The position numbers and the translations under genes were made by a program. The notes beneath the pieces were generated by a model. That model was not told the origin of the DNA and made no database searches. It saw only the letters and a list, made by a program, of their open reading frames with translations. Positions 45,364 through 58,430 of a stretch of 64,000 bases of DNA are shown piece by piece. Positions within the stretch are counted from its first letter, which is position 1. Each line of letters starts with the position of its first letter. Origin of the DNA: Apteryx mantelli (taxonomy: Eukaryota > Chordata > Aves > Apterygiformes > Apterygidae); NCBI RefSeq assembly GCF_036417845.1, contig NC_089980.1, positions 132,954,516 to 133,018,515 of the forward strand, given 5' to 3'.

Positions 45364-45921
45364 CTAGGCGGCCAGGTCGAAGTCGTCGCGCTCCTGGTTG
45401 TAGTCGAGGACCTTGCGTCGGAGGCGGGAGGCGTCGGTCCAGGTGATGAAGTCCTCCATGGCGCGGGTGACGAGGAGCGCGGGGTCGGTGACCACCTCGG
45501 GCCCCAGGCGCACGTGGCCCTGCTCCACGAAGGCCACGGCGTCGCGCAGGTTCTGCGCCATGCGCAGCTTGAGCAGCAGGCAGGGCAGGCGGCGGCGGCA
45601 GAAGGCGGCGGCCGAGACGCGCTCGCAGAGCGCCAGCGAGCGCCGCGAGCCCACCAGCCCCATGGCGTGCAGCTTCTGCAGCAGCGCGGCGGCGCAGCGC
45701 GCGCGGAAGGCGCCGCCCGCCGGCCCCAGGTCGCGCAGGCGCCGCGCCAGGGCGCGCACGGCGCGGCTCAGCGCCTTGTAGCGCGCGTAGTCCTCGCGCC
45801 GGCCCACGCGGTAGCGCCGCAGCGCCCGCGCCTCCGCCAGGCTGCCCGCCGCCGCCTCCCAGCTCACCAGCTCCAGCCGCTTCAGCAGCTTCTGCTCGTG
45901 GTACTTGAGCTTCCGCACCAT
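45364..45921 (-). CDS. IMP3: U3 small nucleolar ribonucleoprotein IMP3
   Basis: Nucleolar protein of the MPP10-IMP3-IMP4 complex that helps U3 snoRNA pair with pre-rRNA for 18S processing. It is a single exon of 185 codons plus TAG; human IMP3 is about 184 residues. It begins [19 protein letters not shown], has [20 protein letters not shown] and, in the S4-type RNA-binding region, [20 protein letters not shown] and [19 protein letters not shown], and ends with ERDDFDLAA. The start ATG (A at -3, G at +4) matches the conserved family start. GC content is extremely high, as expected inside a CpG island, with arginine codons mostly CGC. It stands head to head with PLA2G7. The human gene is also intronless but lies elsewhere (15q), so the location here is notable. 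Confidence 0.96.
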   Translation of the reverse strand: MVRKLKYHEQKLLKRLELVSWEAAAGSLAEARALRRYRVGRREDYARYKALSRAVRALARRLRDLGPAGGAFRARCAAALLQKLHAMGLVGSRRSLALCERVSAAAFCRRRLPCLLLKLRMAQNLRDAVAFVEQGHVRLGPEVVTDPALLVTRAMEDFITWTDASRLRRKVLDYNQERDDFDLAA

Positions 45922-46169
45922 CTTGCCGCCGCGCCGCGCTGCGCCGCCTCTTCCGGAGGAGGAGGAGCGCTGCCCGTCCGTCCGCCCGTCCGTCCGTCCG
46001 CCCGCCCCGGCGCCGCAGCCGCCTCCCGCCGCGCCGAGCGCACAAGGGCCGCGGGTGCCGCCGGGGCGAGCGGCGCCGCTCCGCCCGCAGCGCGCCGCAG
46101 GCAGGTATCGGCTTGCTCGGCTGGGGCCGCCCCTGCTGCTGCGCCGTCTCACATAATGCCACCCTGGGG

Positions 46170-46214
46170 TTTTTTTTTCTTTTTTATTATTTTTAATTAA
46201 TTTATTTATTTTAA
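46170..46214 (-). repeat. A/T-only block inside the CpG island
   Basis: About 45 nt of almost pure T and A (A-rich on the minus strand) interrupts the GC-rich promoter 250 nt upstream of IMP3. It resembles an old poly(A) tail or a simple-sequence expansion; no retroposon body is recognisable beside it. Confidence 0.5.
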
Positions 46215-46530
46215 GCAGATGGGCCGTGATTGCTGAACTGGAGGCAGCGGCGCGCCGCAAAGGTCAAACCCCGCGGCAGTGCGGCCGCGGCCTCCCAAAG
46301 GCGGCGAAGCTCTCGTAGGAGCGGGGCATCTCGGAAACTCGCGGACCGGACGAGGAGCGCCTAGTGTCAGGGGATTACTGGGGGAGCGGGCGCTTTCTGG
46401 ACCGCTCTCAGGCGCTCAGACCACGGAGCTTCACCCCCAGTCTGATCTCGTGCAGCGCAGCTGGATTTTAGGGTCGAGCCTCGGATCGGGCTGTCACGCC
46501 ATCCCAGCGGCATTATTAGGAAGCAAAGCG

Positions 46531-46537
46531 ATGGCAG
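46531..46537 (+). CDS. PLA2G7: Tentative first coding exon of PLA2G7
   Basis: ATGGCAG followed by a GTAAAA donor ends in phase 1, which is what the exon at 47709 needs, giving M-A-G-L-S-V. The ATG has G at -3 and +4 and lies just below the CpG island. The remembered chicken protein has a longer N-terminus before the same join, so another upstream exon may be used instead. Confidence 0.35.
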
Positions 46538-49500
46538 GTAAAACCCATCCTGGCTGCAAGAGCGAGTCGCAGGGGCCACTTCTACATCTTCTGGCTACTG
46601 TGGGAAAGAGCATCTTCACCCTTCTGTCCAGACAGTAACTGCTTCCCTCTGCCTGTCCCAGGGTGAGACTGGAGCATTTGAGGCAGTTTAGAAGCGTGAC
46701 TCCAAGGTGTGTGTCGGGGATGGTTAGTCCTTTCCACCAGCCTCTTCTGCGCTCTTCCGCGACTCTTCTGCTGTTCCTTTTCTCTCCAGTGATCAAGTCC
46801 AGGTTTCCTTGTGCCTCTTGGAAAAACGGCTGCAGAATTTTGTTGACCTTTTGCATGGGATCCTTCTCCACCAGATGTGTAAACCAGTTCTGTTTACCAG
46901 GGGGTTGCAAAAACTTCCCTCTGCGCCATTCATATGAGGAGCAGCTTTAGCTGGTAGCCTGGCTGGGAGGGAACTGTCTTCACATCTGAAACCCGCTGCT
47001 CTCAGCCTTGTGCTTCCCTGTTTGTGTCTAAGTGAGATCGCTGCTGCTGTGCACCACAGCGACGTGATCTCCTCAGTGCCGCCGCTGGATCCTTAGACAA
47101 GCATTTCCTCCCTGTTGACGCCATCCTAAGCTAGCCAGAGCCCAGAGATTTGGAAAGATTTGTAACTTTTTATTAAAGTAAGTGCATTAAAAACTCCAAA
47201 AGGCCCCCAGTGTCTAAAGTTCTGTTTTTTATAAGGACAAAAGGACTCTAAATACAGGCAATTTTTATCTGCTGAGCAATGCACACTTAAAATAAAGGAT
47301 CTGAAAACATAATTCCTTACACCATTGTGTCATGGCAGGACAGGCCTGTTAATGCTGCAGAATCATTTGGGAGACAGACTGAAGAAAACCTCCAGGTGAA
47401 ACTCTGAGAGAATGGAAGTGGGTTGAGTGTAATCACTTGAGTTTGATTTTTTCCAGGGTATTGAGACCAAAAGCCTTTCTGTTTGATGCATTTTCAAGAG
47501 CAGTGTGCTGTGTGATCCTCGGGATTTAGGAAATTCTTTCACGGAGCAAGTCAGATTGGATTACTCAAGCTTTCAGATCTCTGCTTCTCATAAACCTTTG
47601 ACCTTCCTAGTCTGGACCTTTAGCGCACTGCATTTTTTTCAGTGTAAGTGATACGATCACAAATGTCAGAAAGGCCACTGAAGTCTCTTGATTTGTATTT
47701 TTCCCCAGGTTTGTCAGTTAAGGTGCCAAAAGAAATGGGGAGCAGCAACACCGAGAAGTTTTATAGGATCCCTGAAGGAAAAGGACCGCACTCTGTTGGA
47801 TGTACAGACCTGATGACTGAAAATGCAGCTGAGGTAAAGCAGTCAGTTCTTCCTCCTTTTGATTTAAGCCATACCATTGGATTGACAACTTTTTGTAGTT
47901 TCACAGATGAATTAAACAGGAGGCCTTGTTTGTTTGCAGAGGCCCTACATGATTCATGCTCACACAGCTAAGCGTGCTTTCTCTGCTCAACATCCCAAAG
48001 CAGGACGTGTACTGGGCACAGTTCAGGAAACAGCATGTCTCCAGGAACCGACTGAGAGCGTGGCAGCCTGACTCATGGCGGAGGCAGGCCATGGACCAGT
48101 CTATTTAACAGTTCAGTTTATCAAATTCTGATGCCCAGGAACATTCCCTGGCTTGGTTAATTTACAAGCGTAGATGTAGCATGAAAGTTGCTTCCTCCCT
48201 CCCCTACTATCTCTGCCTTATGATTTCCCTAGGCAAGATACTACAGATAAACCATGTCCTCTTGGGACCCAGGGGGTTCCTCACATCTACTGCAGAGCTC
48301 CCTTCTTCATTTGGCTCCCAGGGAGACTCTGTACCCAATTTCCATGATTTTAGCTATTCTCATCACAAAGATCCTAACAGGATTTGTCAGGGCTGGGTAA
48401 AGAGAATACGCAGTGTTTGAGCTGCAGGGTAAAATGTGAGATGTCTTAGGGAAATGGTAACTACCTGTAAAAGAGCAGAATGTTAATTCTGCTATTGGTT
48501 AGTGCTGTAAGGGGGAGGCACCATGACAAGAAGATGGGAAAAGTAATAGCTAGCTAATGAGCTTGCTTATGGGTTTCCATTTCAAATTCTTTTGCTTCTT
48601 CATCTTCCTACGAGAACACTGCTGCATTTGCACTGTGGTTTTACTCCTCAGGCTAGCTAGGTATAGTGGAATTTGCGATTGGTTTGCAGTGGTTATTTGT
48701 ATGTTTTTCTCTGCTCTCCTGTGCTTACTTTGTATGAGCACAAAGAAATGATTAGTCTCTCTCTGAAATCAGGCCATGGGTTTTCATTAGATAGAGAATC
48801 CGCATAATTACAGTTCTGTAAGAGATATATGATGAAGCTCTTTTCCTTCCAGCTAGTCACCTGGAGAAATTCACAGGGACTATTCTGGGATCAAGATAAT
48901 ATAATTACCAGCATGGATAAAGGTTTTATGCTTTCTTCCTTAAGGGTCTTTGTGGCAAGGACTGATTTAAGTTTGTTAATGGACACAAGGTTCATTAAAC
49001 AAGCTTTTGGTACGCATTGTGTATGAGACTGATAAACTAGTATTTGAGGAACCTGACTTTATTCCAAAGCTTATTTTAAGTATTGTTCTTTTTGACCTTC
49101 TTGCCTTGTTTGCAGTTTTAGAGTTAATTTCCTTAAACCAAAAAACAGTTAGAGCCAGAAAGTGATTTCAAATCGTGTGTTGCAAATTCCCTTGCAAACC
49201 AGGAAGTAAGAATGCAAATTACACACACTTCATCTGCTGCGAGATCTCCTTTATGCTCTGCACGTTGGTACATTGTTGTGGTCCATGTAGAAAAAATACT
49301 GGTAAGGGGGAATGGAGAGTCCACTTGATTGTGGAAAGCTTGCTTGGTTTACAAGAAGACCTGGAATATGGACAGAAAGAGGAGACTGAAACCCATAATA
49401 GGAAATGGAGACAGATAAACCGCTGGTAATAAAATTGTATTTAGAGAGACAGACTGCTACAGACCTGTAAACATCCTGACAAGAAGAGGCTGGAGGGAAA

Positions 49501-52500
49501 AGAATGTATTACATTGCTTTGCTGTGCAACTGTCAAAGTGCTTTACTGACAACAGAAATATCCTTTTGCTTAGTTTAGACAGGAACACTGACCATGAATT
49601 TATTCCGTGTGCACAGGAGTTGAGACCATGCCTCTGACTCTTCCCACATCTTGTCTACTGGACCACACTTCCAGAAACTAGTCTCCAAGTAAAATCTGTC
49701 GTGCTAACCTGATGGAAAACTGTACTTCTAGGGGGTTTAGTTAACTTTTTCCCCTGTTTAGCAAGCTGAATTGGCTCAGTAAGGGATCCAAGAGACCCAC
49801 TGATGCAAAGAAAGCAATGAGAGCTTACAGGATGGAGACAGTGGACTGTTAAATTGAGTGAACTGTGTCATCAGATGTAAGGGAGGCATAGTAAGGAAGA
49901 CAGAGGAAAAGATTCAGCAAGATGCAGAAAGAAATAGAGCAGAGGTAGTGAATGTTTGTAATTAATACATCAATTAAATGGAGAGTTTTGAATTAGCCAT
50001 AGGTTAACCTAGAAGTCATGTGCATCTCTACATGGATGCCAACAATCATACTACTTTGGTTCACTGCAGGCACAAAAAGAGAGTAACATAGGGTTGGCAT
50101 CAAAGCCTGTATTGGATAAAAATTTTCTCATGAGATTCTCTTACATCTTGAGCTGTCTTTCTTACATCTTAATCCTTTGTCATAGATGTTTTTGTCTTCC
50201 TTTTTCTCTGCAATACATTAAAAAAAACATTTTTTTTTAATCCCAGGGAAGTTTCTTGCGCCTGTATTATCCATCATGCAATGCCACAGAAAATGAAGAG
50301 GCACCATGGATTCCAGATAAAGAATATTATCATGGACTTTCTGACTTTCTTAATATGTACCGAATTGTGGGAGAAAGGCTTTTCCAATACTATGTTGGTA
50401 TGACTGGTTTATATTTTTATTGACTAGTGAGAGGGTATGAGCTATAGGCAGGTTAGTGGCCTCACTGCTGTGTGAGCAGAATGTTATTGCTGCAGAACTA
50501 CAAGGTAGTTTTTCCTGAAGAACCGTGTTTGGGAAGGGTTTGTGTAGCAAGGCTCAATACCGAATGTGACCCAGCTCCTCAGGCAGACCAGCAGTCCCTG
50601 ACTGCTGTAACTATCAGAGTCTGGGAGATTTGCTGTAGTCAGAGTGTGGGTAAGTGGCAGGATCCACTGGGGCAGGATTTAAATCCCACAGAGAAATTTG
50701 CAAATGTACAAAGGTCAGATAGATATTAAACTCCGAATATCAACCAGACTCGGATGCCTAACAATTCTTGAAAATCTGTTCTCTTAGGGTTTGAAAGATA
50801 CATAGGCCTTGTGCTAGGATGTGGACTGGATGAGGAGGAGAAAGAAAGTGTCTTCTGCCAAGTAAAAAGTATTCATAGAATAAGATCCCCATTTGCCTTC
50901 TGCATTTTAAGATTTGGTAACTTACTCTTCAGATGACCTCTCTGAGATCAGTGGTCACCACTGTGGTGAGAAAAACTCTTGGGATCTCTTCCCAAAAAAA
51001 CAAATGCTTTTTCTCATGTAGGTAATAATGACATGTTTTGTTTTTTTATCTAGGTTCAGTGACCTGTCCTGCAAAATCAAATGCTGCTTTCAAGTCTGGA
51101 GAAAAATACCCGCTCCTCGTTTTTTCCCATGGACTCGGAGCTTTTCGGTAATTCTGCAGTTTGCTGCCAAACTATTTTTGTTGTCTATGAAGATAACAGC
51201 TTCCAAGAATGGTACTGAACAGCTTTTCAGCAGAGGGGGTTAGATCCCCATAGAGTTAAAACAGATTTTGAGAGCAGGCTGCTCAGTATCAGTATGCCTC
51301 CACTGCAATCAATGCCAGCAAATGGAAGCAGAGGCTTTGGTTTACTGATTTCTATTTTTTTAGGGATGGAAGTATTTACTGTGAATATTAGCTAGTTAAT
51401 ATTTGGGTCTTTGAAGATGCAAAGCACCAATGTGCTACTTTTTTAATCGTTAACATTTTTTCTTCTAAACAGGTACTGAGATAGTAACAAGGTATTGTGG
51501 AACTTAGAAGACACTTAGGTGACTGACATACAAAAGCGTGCTCTACCGGCCAGCAAAATAAAACAAGAAATACTGAAATACAGCTAGCACATATGTGGCT
51601 TAGTCAATGTTTAAGGAGCCATGTAAAAATAATTATGTCATGTGTATAACCAGAGTGTGGTTTTGATTGCAGGACTATCTATTCTGCTATTTGCATTGAG
51701 ATGGCTTCTCAAGGTTTTATAGTTGCTGCTGTGGAGCACAGGTATGTATACTGCATACTTTTGAGTTTTAATTGAAACAAACTTTTTCATACTGTTCCAC
51801 TGCTGTGATTTCATCTTGTTAGAAACTGTCAGCAAAGTCTGAGATCTCATGTTTAAAAAATACTTGGTTTGACTAGAGGGTTGATTTTTCTCAACAATGG
51901 CCTTAATTAAGAAGAGGCAGAATAGGATGTTACGTGTTGTAAAGTAGATTTAGAAAAAAAAAAAGCAAAACTAATATATCCTTCAAACTCCTCTGTATTT
52001 CTGTAGTTCAACTCTTCGCTAAACAAAGGGAAATGAATTTGAAGTCCCTGACTGAAAAGACTCGTGGTAGATATCTGATGAGCGAGTGAAGAGTTAACAA
52101 GACTGAAATGTGTGACAATATCATTTGTCATTCTTAAAGCATACTATTTTTCTCTCTATTATTAGAACCTGGAGGATAGAAAGGTTGTGGGACTTTTGGT
52201 GGGGTTAATTCCTTATTTAGAATCTCTTATCTACATCAGTTATAACTGCAGTAGCACTAAAGTGGGAGCCTGCATTTCTTGAGATAAGTATGAAACTTCG
52301 AATGACTTCTCCCAAACCAAATGGAATATATCTTCAGAAATAACCTTTTGTCTGTATTACAGAGATGAATCAGCTTCAGCAACATATTACTGTAAAAGAA
52401 AGTCTGTTTCTGAGCCACAGGAAGAGTCTACATCGAACATGGAGAAGGAGTGGATCTACTACAGGAAACTAAAGTCTGGAGAGGAAGAACGTTCTTTGCG

Positions 52501-55500
52501 TCACAGACAGGTACTCCTCACAGACCTGTCCTCTAGGAAGCGAGGCAGGAACGGCATGTATTTAGGACTGATGAAGGCTAGGACAGTCTCTCCTTTTGGC
52601 TAGGTCTTGAAGTCTTCTGTCAGCATAGCTGTGGGTCAAAAGCACTGTTGGGTATGATTTGCAATTGATGAAGTTGTAGTGGCAAAAGCCCTGAGTGCAG
52701 ATGGAGTTACTATTCATTTTGCTCATGGAGAGGGATGTTGGCCAAATATACAGGTGGATTTGCAAGGAATGAAGTAGCTTGTACGTGGGAATATTGGAAT
52801 ATTTGGGCAGGGAGGTTCTTCCATGTAGAAGGTGAACTCTATATTGAAGCCAAGTACTTCTTTAACCTGACTCAGTGGATATATAAAAACGCACAAAAGC
52901 CCTATAGTCCTGAAAATGCGAAAGCCAACAACAGCTTTCTTCACAGCATAAACTGCTTCCTCAGTGAAGCTTTCCTGTGAGGTTGCAGTGTCATGCTTAG
53001 TCAGCTCTGGCTGGTTCTTCTTTGTGTGACATGTTCTTCTTTAAGTGACAGAGAGTTGAATTCAAATGTTTGTGTGGCCTTGGGCTTGCTTTAGCTTTTA
53101 TTTTGTTTACTGTTGCATAGCAGGGTGAATCATTTCTGCTCAAAGGGGAATGATTGCTGCATTATCTTCAATACACTTTAATCCAGTTTATAGCAATGTA
53201 AACAAATGCAGACTTGCTGATTATATGCAGCATCCATACTAGACATGATAGGGCTATACTGACAAGCTCTTCCAAGCATAGACTTGCCCTTTGAAATATG
53301 GGAGTGGTTTTTTCCACCCAATCCAAGCCCAGCAAAAGCCAGCGGAGTGTTTCTTTTATCTCACTGGGCCATACAGACACCAGTACAAGCGACCTTTCCT
53401 GTGTCCATGCAACATCCTACTTACGAGCCTAAATACATAATGTTCGAGCTTGTAAATAGCCTACAGGAGCTGTTGCCTGGAAATTTTACTGGTGAAAGTG
53501 AAGAGGTTTTTGGAGAGATTTACTTGAACTTCAGTGATGAACAGACATTTTGCTGGCTGTCTACGCTCTGTGGATCGCCTAGAACACTACTGTTCTTTGA
53601 TTCTTTTTGAAGCTTTTTAGTAAAATCTCAAAATCAACACCACTTCTTATACTGACCATTTAAAACCAGTATTTGCAACAGCTCTTCTGCAGTTTTCAAG
53701 AATGCATATGTACATAGAACAGTAAGGGCCTTGAGACAGATTATTTTGGGTTTATCCAGTGTAAAGACAGTTTCAAAGCTATTAAGTGGTATAATGACGT
53801 TTGCTCATCGAAGTGAGCACAAGGGGGAGCCGCAAGTCAGCTTTCCTTGCTTACATGTAAGCGATGCCTTGGCACATCCCCACAACCTGTTAGTGACAGG
53901 ATGAAGGAGCTGAAGGTCTTTGGCATATGCCATGGATATAAATTCCTCCTTGTGTAGGAAAAGATCAGCTTAATCTCTTTGACCACCAAAAGTCAGATTT
54001 GCTGTTTATCAAAACTTGACAGAGTTCCGTTATACAGATCAAGGCTATGCTTTGGTATAGTACTTACCATATCTGTAACTTAGGGAAAAAAATCAGACTA
54101 ATCTTGTGTCCAAAGGACCTGCAAGTTTAGTCTGGTAATTCCACTGCTCTGTCCTATCTTCTCTCTCTCCCTAGGTGCAACAGAGAGCACAGGAGTGTAT
54201 CAAAGCCCTCAATGTAATTCTTGAAATTAATTCAGGAGAGGAAGTAATGAATGTGCTTAATTCAAACTTTGACTGGAATCTCCTAAAGGTGAGTGAAAGG
54301 CAGTGATTTCATTTTGTTAAAAGCCTAATAATGTTTCTGGTTTCCCTCTTACGTTTCTAAACTGGTTCCTGTATACTGTTCTGAAGATCACACTTTAGAT
54401 TTATAAACATATTTTCAGGTCACCTCAAGCTGGATAGATAGATTGGTAAAAGCTGGAATCATGCTCTTCCTACTTCAGTAGTGTCTGGTGTCTAAAAAAC
54501 TACTCCACAAAGAAAAGATTGGGAAAGAAAGTCTCTTATAGCATCTGGATTTTTTTGACAGGATTCTGTTGATACTAGCAGAATAGCTGTGATGGGACAC
54601 TCTTTTGGTGGTGCTACAGTTATAGAGAGTCTCAGCAAAGAAATTAGATTCAGGTAAGTATGTAAAACAAAGGCAAGGGACGTTTGGCACTTGAGAGGTT
54701 GGGGGCGGAGGGGAAAGGGCCTTACCTAAGATCCCTCGACCACTCATTAGCTCTTGAAGAAAAGTTTTGTTTGCCATGTACCATTTTCTCAACGCATGTT
54801 TCTTTGAAGCCTGGGAACTGGAACATAGCTGTATCATGTTTTATCATGATACTATGGGACCCTGCAGAAGCTCCAGTGCCCAGCTGCAGCTGGTAGTGGA
54901 GACCAGCAAATGAAATGATGGGCTACTCTTCCCCCAGATTAGAAATCATTTTGAAACAAACCCATCTTCCTGTTCAGTGTCCTAGATACACAGTTTCTCT
55001 TTCCCACGTTTGCTGCAAATCAAAGCTTCCGTACAAAGCTTTCTACCTCTGTGACAATATCCAGAAGTTGTTTTTTGACAGGTGTGGCATTGCACTGGAT
55101 GCTTGGATGCTTCCAGTAGGTGATGACATTTACCAGAACAGCATTCAACAACCACTGCTTTTTATCAACTCTGAAAAATTCCAGTGGGCTGATAACATCT
55201 TAAAGATGAAGAAGCTTGGCTTCAATGATACAAACAAGAAAATGATCACTATCAAGTAAGTATCAGGAATCCATCCTTTGTCTTCTGGTTGGAGACAAAT
55301 CTCTGCATATAAAACCTGCTCTCTTGTTGGAGCTGTTCAAGCAAGCAATTGCATATACCTGCATGGAAGGAATGCAGTCATTGCTATCTTGAGGCCCAGG
55401 CTTTCACTGCATGTTTTAATTAGATGGTAATATGTCTCCAACAGAAGAGACAGACACCTATCCCAGAGCAGCCAGTAACCCCAAGTTTAGGATACTCCAA

Positions 55501-56605
55501 GGTGTACATCCCTGCCCTGCGGCACAAGTTTCACTCTGAACCTCATGCATCATCTGTTTGAACACTTTAAATACACTTTGGGTGCAGCTGTGCACTCAAC
55601 TAGTAAAAGCACAGCTTACAGGGAATGGACTCCCATATAATCCACCTGTACTCACAATAGAGAGGCAACTTGATGATCCTGAAGTTTTGTCAAGCCTACT
55701 CTTCTATCACTGCTGCAGTTCTAGTGACTTACAGCAGCATGTACAAAACCTGCCTCCCTTCTGTAGTTAGGACAGAGTTTATTGCTACTCTTGCATGCTC
55801 CTGAGATTAACCTGCTTTATTCTACCTGTTAGAAAATACAGGTACAAGATGCGTGACTGTCTTTGAAGAAGACTTTGCAACACATGTCATCTTTTAATCA
55901 GAAGACTCTATTCTTATGAGGCTGTTAAACATTTTCTGTTTGCAGAGGGTCAGTACATCAGAGCTTTCCTGACTTTACCTTTGTGAGCGGAGAACTCATT
56001 GGAAGATTTTTCAAATTAAAAGGAGAAATAGATCCAAATGAAGCTATTGATATTAGCAATCATGCTTCATTAGCCTTCCTGCAGAAACATTTGAGTAAGT
56101 ATCTATGTTTAAGTATGGAGTGACTCAATGCTTAATTATTGTGAAACTTTTTATATAATCATTCTGTTTAGAACAAGATTGAAAATGAGTATTGCAGAAG
56201 AGTTTAAGAACCACCACCCAATTCCTGTTCTTGTTCTAGAGGTTTGTTAAAGTTGCTTCTGTAATCTAAGTGACTCAGAAGAGGAACATTTGAGTTTTAG
56301 TATATTTGTTTTAATATGTAAGAACAGGAATATCAGTTTCCGTGCATAAAACAATGTTCCCATACTTTGAGTTGTTTCATTTACAAAGATGAAATAAAAA
56401 ACCCTTCAATAATCCAATCCTATAATCTGATTTAGGTGCACCTTTATAAGAATTTGACTCCTTAACCCATTTCTTTTTTTTTTTCCTCCCATATTTTATA
56501 GGTCTGAAGAAAGATTTCAGTAAGTGGGATTCTCTTGTGGATGGCATAGGACCCAATGTTATTCCTGGCACCAATATTGATTTGTCTCCAGCTCAACCTG
56601 AATAG
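46531..56605 (+). CDS. PLA2G7: Platelet-activating factor acetylhydrolase (phospholipase A2 group VII)
   Basis: Ca2+-independent serine hydrolase that removes the sn-2 acetyl group of platelet-activating factor and oxidised phospholipids. Coding exons: 46531-46537 (tentative), 47709-47833, 50247-50397, 51054-51147, 51673-51741, 52363-52510, 54175-54288, 54562-54653, 55082-55255, 55946-56094, 56502-56605; all borders are AG/GT and phases match, giving about 408 residues. It has [13 protein letters not shown] near the N-terminus, [14 protein letters not shown], the nucleophile motif GHSFGGAT, the catalytic Asp in [11 protein letters not shown] and the catalytic His in [11 protein letters not shown]. 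The end is [14 protein letters not shown]. It agrees closely with chicken PLA2G7 as remembered, not with PAFAH2. No hydrophobic signal peptide is visible; translation could also start at the internal ATG at 47735 (MGSSNTEKF). It is convergent with TDRD6, as in human. Confidence 0.95.
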
Positions 56606-58430
56606 CTGATACAAAAGTTTGTAAATACCATGGACATCATGACACTAATGCTGACCAGATATTACTGTGATATAGGATAGCGTTAGTCACCTACACAGCT
56701 TTTGGGGTGTGGAACAATAACAACAAAAAAAGCATCAGGCTACACTGTCAAAATGTAAAAAGGCTTTTAATTCAGATGAATTAATGGAATTCTTTGAAAT
56801 ACTGTAATAGGATAACCTCTGCTTTCTAGGAAGCTGGAAAAAAGTCACTTCAGGTGGCAGCTTAAACATTCTTTCTGGTTTTGACTTAAAACCAAGCTTA
56901 CAAAGATAGGTTAAGCATCAAGGAATTCAACTAAAGCCAAGCTTCAAATCAATTTGCATCCAGCAAGCCTTTTTTGCAGTTCAGTAACAAATGAAAAACT
57001 TTCTTCAAACTACCTGAAGTATTTCAGCTATGCTCTGGCAACAAATGCGAGTAAGAGCAGTTTTTTTGCTCCTTCTAGCTAGCGATCTGCTAGTGGAAGA
57101 CGCTCTCCAAAACTGCCATCATAAAAGTCACAATGAAAGCCAGAGAATATAGTTTAAGATAAGAGAGAAGGGAGTTTCTGTTCTGACATACAACTTTTCA
57201 TATGAACTTACTCCACCTTCATTTTCAAGATCTGTGTTTACTGCTATACTCAGAGTGTTTCCCTTCCAAAAGCTGCTAGAATGGCCAGTCCTGTTGTAGC
57301 TACCATAATTTTCTTTAGACCAGAGCTTTAAGCAGGGCACTCCTGGTTAGTCTCTCTAGTGTCAGCAATACTACTGTAGGCAGTATGGAAGAGACATTCC
57401 TCACTTCTACTGTTCCTATTAAAAAGGGCTATGTGATGCCCCAGGCAGATTGCTTGACCACCTTGATGTTATAATGCTCCACATCCTTATCCCTAGTTAA
57501 GGTATTAGCACTGCTGTCTCTAGCTATGTGAAGCAGGAGGAGTTGGCTTTGCTAATAGCTAAAGCAAGGCTCTGGTTCTTGGAATGAGATTCTTTGAAGC
57601 TGCCAGGATGAAGAAGGGCTGTTAAGTGAATAAGCATGGCAAAAGGGGGAAACTACATCTAACTGTAGCCTATTTGCTTCAAAGTAAGGTTACAGACAAT
57701 AATAGAACTGGAACAAGCAACACAGTTAACCTAAGTTAATGTAATGAATTATTTATATAATCTGGTGATCTTAACATGAGACTACAACAACCTCTAAGGT
57801 CTGTTTTTCAGAATTTAGTTTCTTAATTAAATTCTTTCCAGCCCACCACTGTGTCTTGTCTCTAAGAGAGCCAAAATTTGCAAGTGTTTCTTATGGAATA
57901 AGCAGTAGCAGTTGAGATCTGTGATACTAAGGAAGACTATCATGTCAGAGACCTGGAATTCTTAAGTCTGTAGCTCTCCAAAAGAGGGAAGAACCTATAG
58001 TATGTAGTAGCATGCAACAGGACTCTCCTACCAATAAAAATCCCTTTTCCTCATGTGGAGGAAGAAGAGGAGAACAAAAGGTATGAACAGCTGCAGCTGT
58101 TTAGGGAGAGGTCCCTACCACACTATGCATGCAGCAGAACTGTTTTACCAGTTCTGCTTCATATTTACAGGAAAGGTTTTAGTTAGCACAGTTAAGGACA
58201 TGTCATAAAAACACTATTGTGGGGTGTTTCAAAGGAGTCCGCACAGCTGACAGTGCTCTAGAGGACTGCTTAGGGTCAAAACAGAACTGGTAACTGCAAG
58301 ATATGCATAGCTACAACTAACTGCAGTACAGCTGAAGACATTCTGTATGCACACAGCATATGGACATACGCATACAGAAAGGGAAAGAGTCATTAATAAA
58401 AAAAAAAGGACAGCATTTCCCAGCACAAGC
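56606..58430. other. 3' UTR and flank of PLA2G7
   Basis: This non-coding sequence lies between two convergent genes. ATTAAA at 57826-57831 and AATAAA at 58033-58038 are candidate plus-strand poly(A) signals. No recognised repeat. Confidence 0.5.
57826..57831 (+). terminator. Candidate polyadenylation signal of PLA2G7 (ATTAAA)
   Basis: ATTAAA is followed within 30 nt by the GT-rich CTGTGTCTTGTCTC, a suitable downstream element. The stronger hexamer AATAAA occurs 200 nt later. Confidence 0.4.

Larger units (their letters stand above)
45350..46450. promoter_or_regulatory. CpG island and probable bidirectional promoter (IMP3 / PLA2G7)
   Basis: A CpG-rich block spans the whole IMP3 gene and continues to about 46450. 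The IMP3 start (45921, minus) and the proposed PLA2G7 first exon (46531, plus) diverge from it with about 600 nt between them. No TATA box is obvious for either gene, as is common for CpG-island promoters. Shared promoter use is inferred. Confidence 0.6.

Noticed and set aside
45364-45921. IMP3 as a recent processed retrocopy
   Set aside because: It is intact, lies in a CpG island, has its own poly(A) signal with a downstream GT-rich element, and shows no poly(A) tail or target-site duplication at its 3' end.
45035-46260. Large open frames overlapping IMP3 on both strands and upstream of its start
   Set aside because: They are shadows of the GC-rich IMP3 gene in other frames or extend past the conserved MVRKLK start, so they add nothing real.
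47709-56605. PAFAH2 instead of PLA2G7
   Set aside because: The start resembles PAFAH2 (MG...), but the body and the C-terminal IPGTNID-type ending agree with PLA2G7, and synteny with ANKRD66 and TDRD6 fits PLA2G7.
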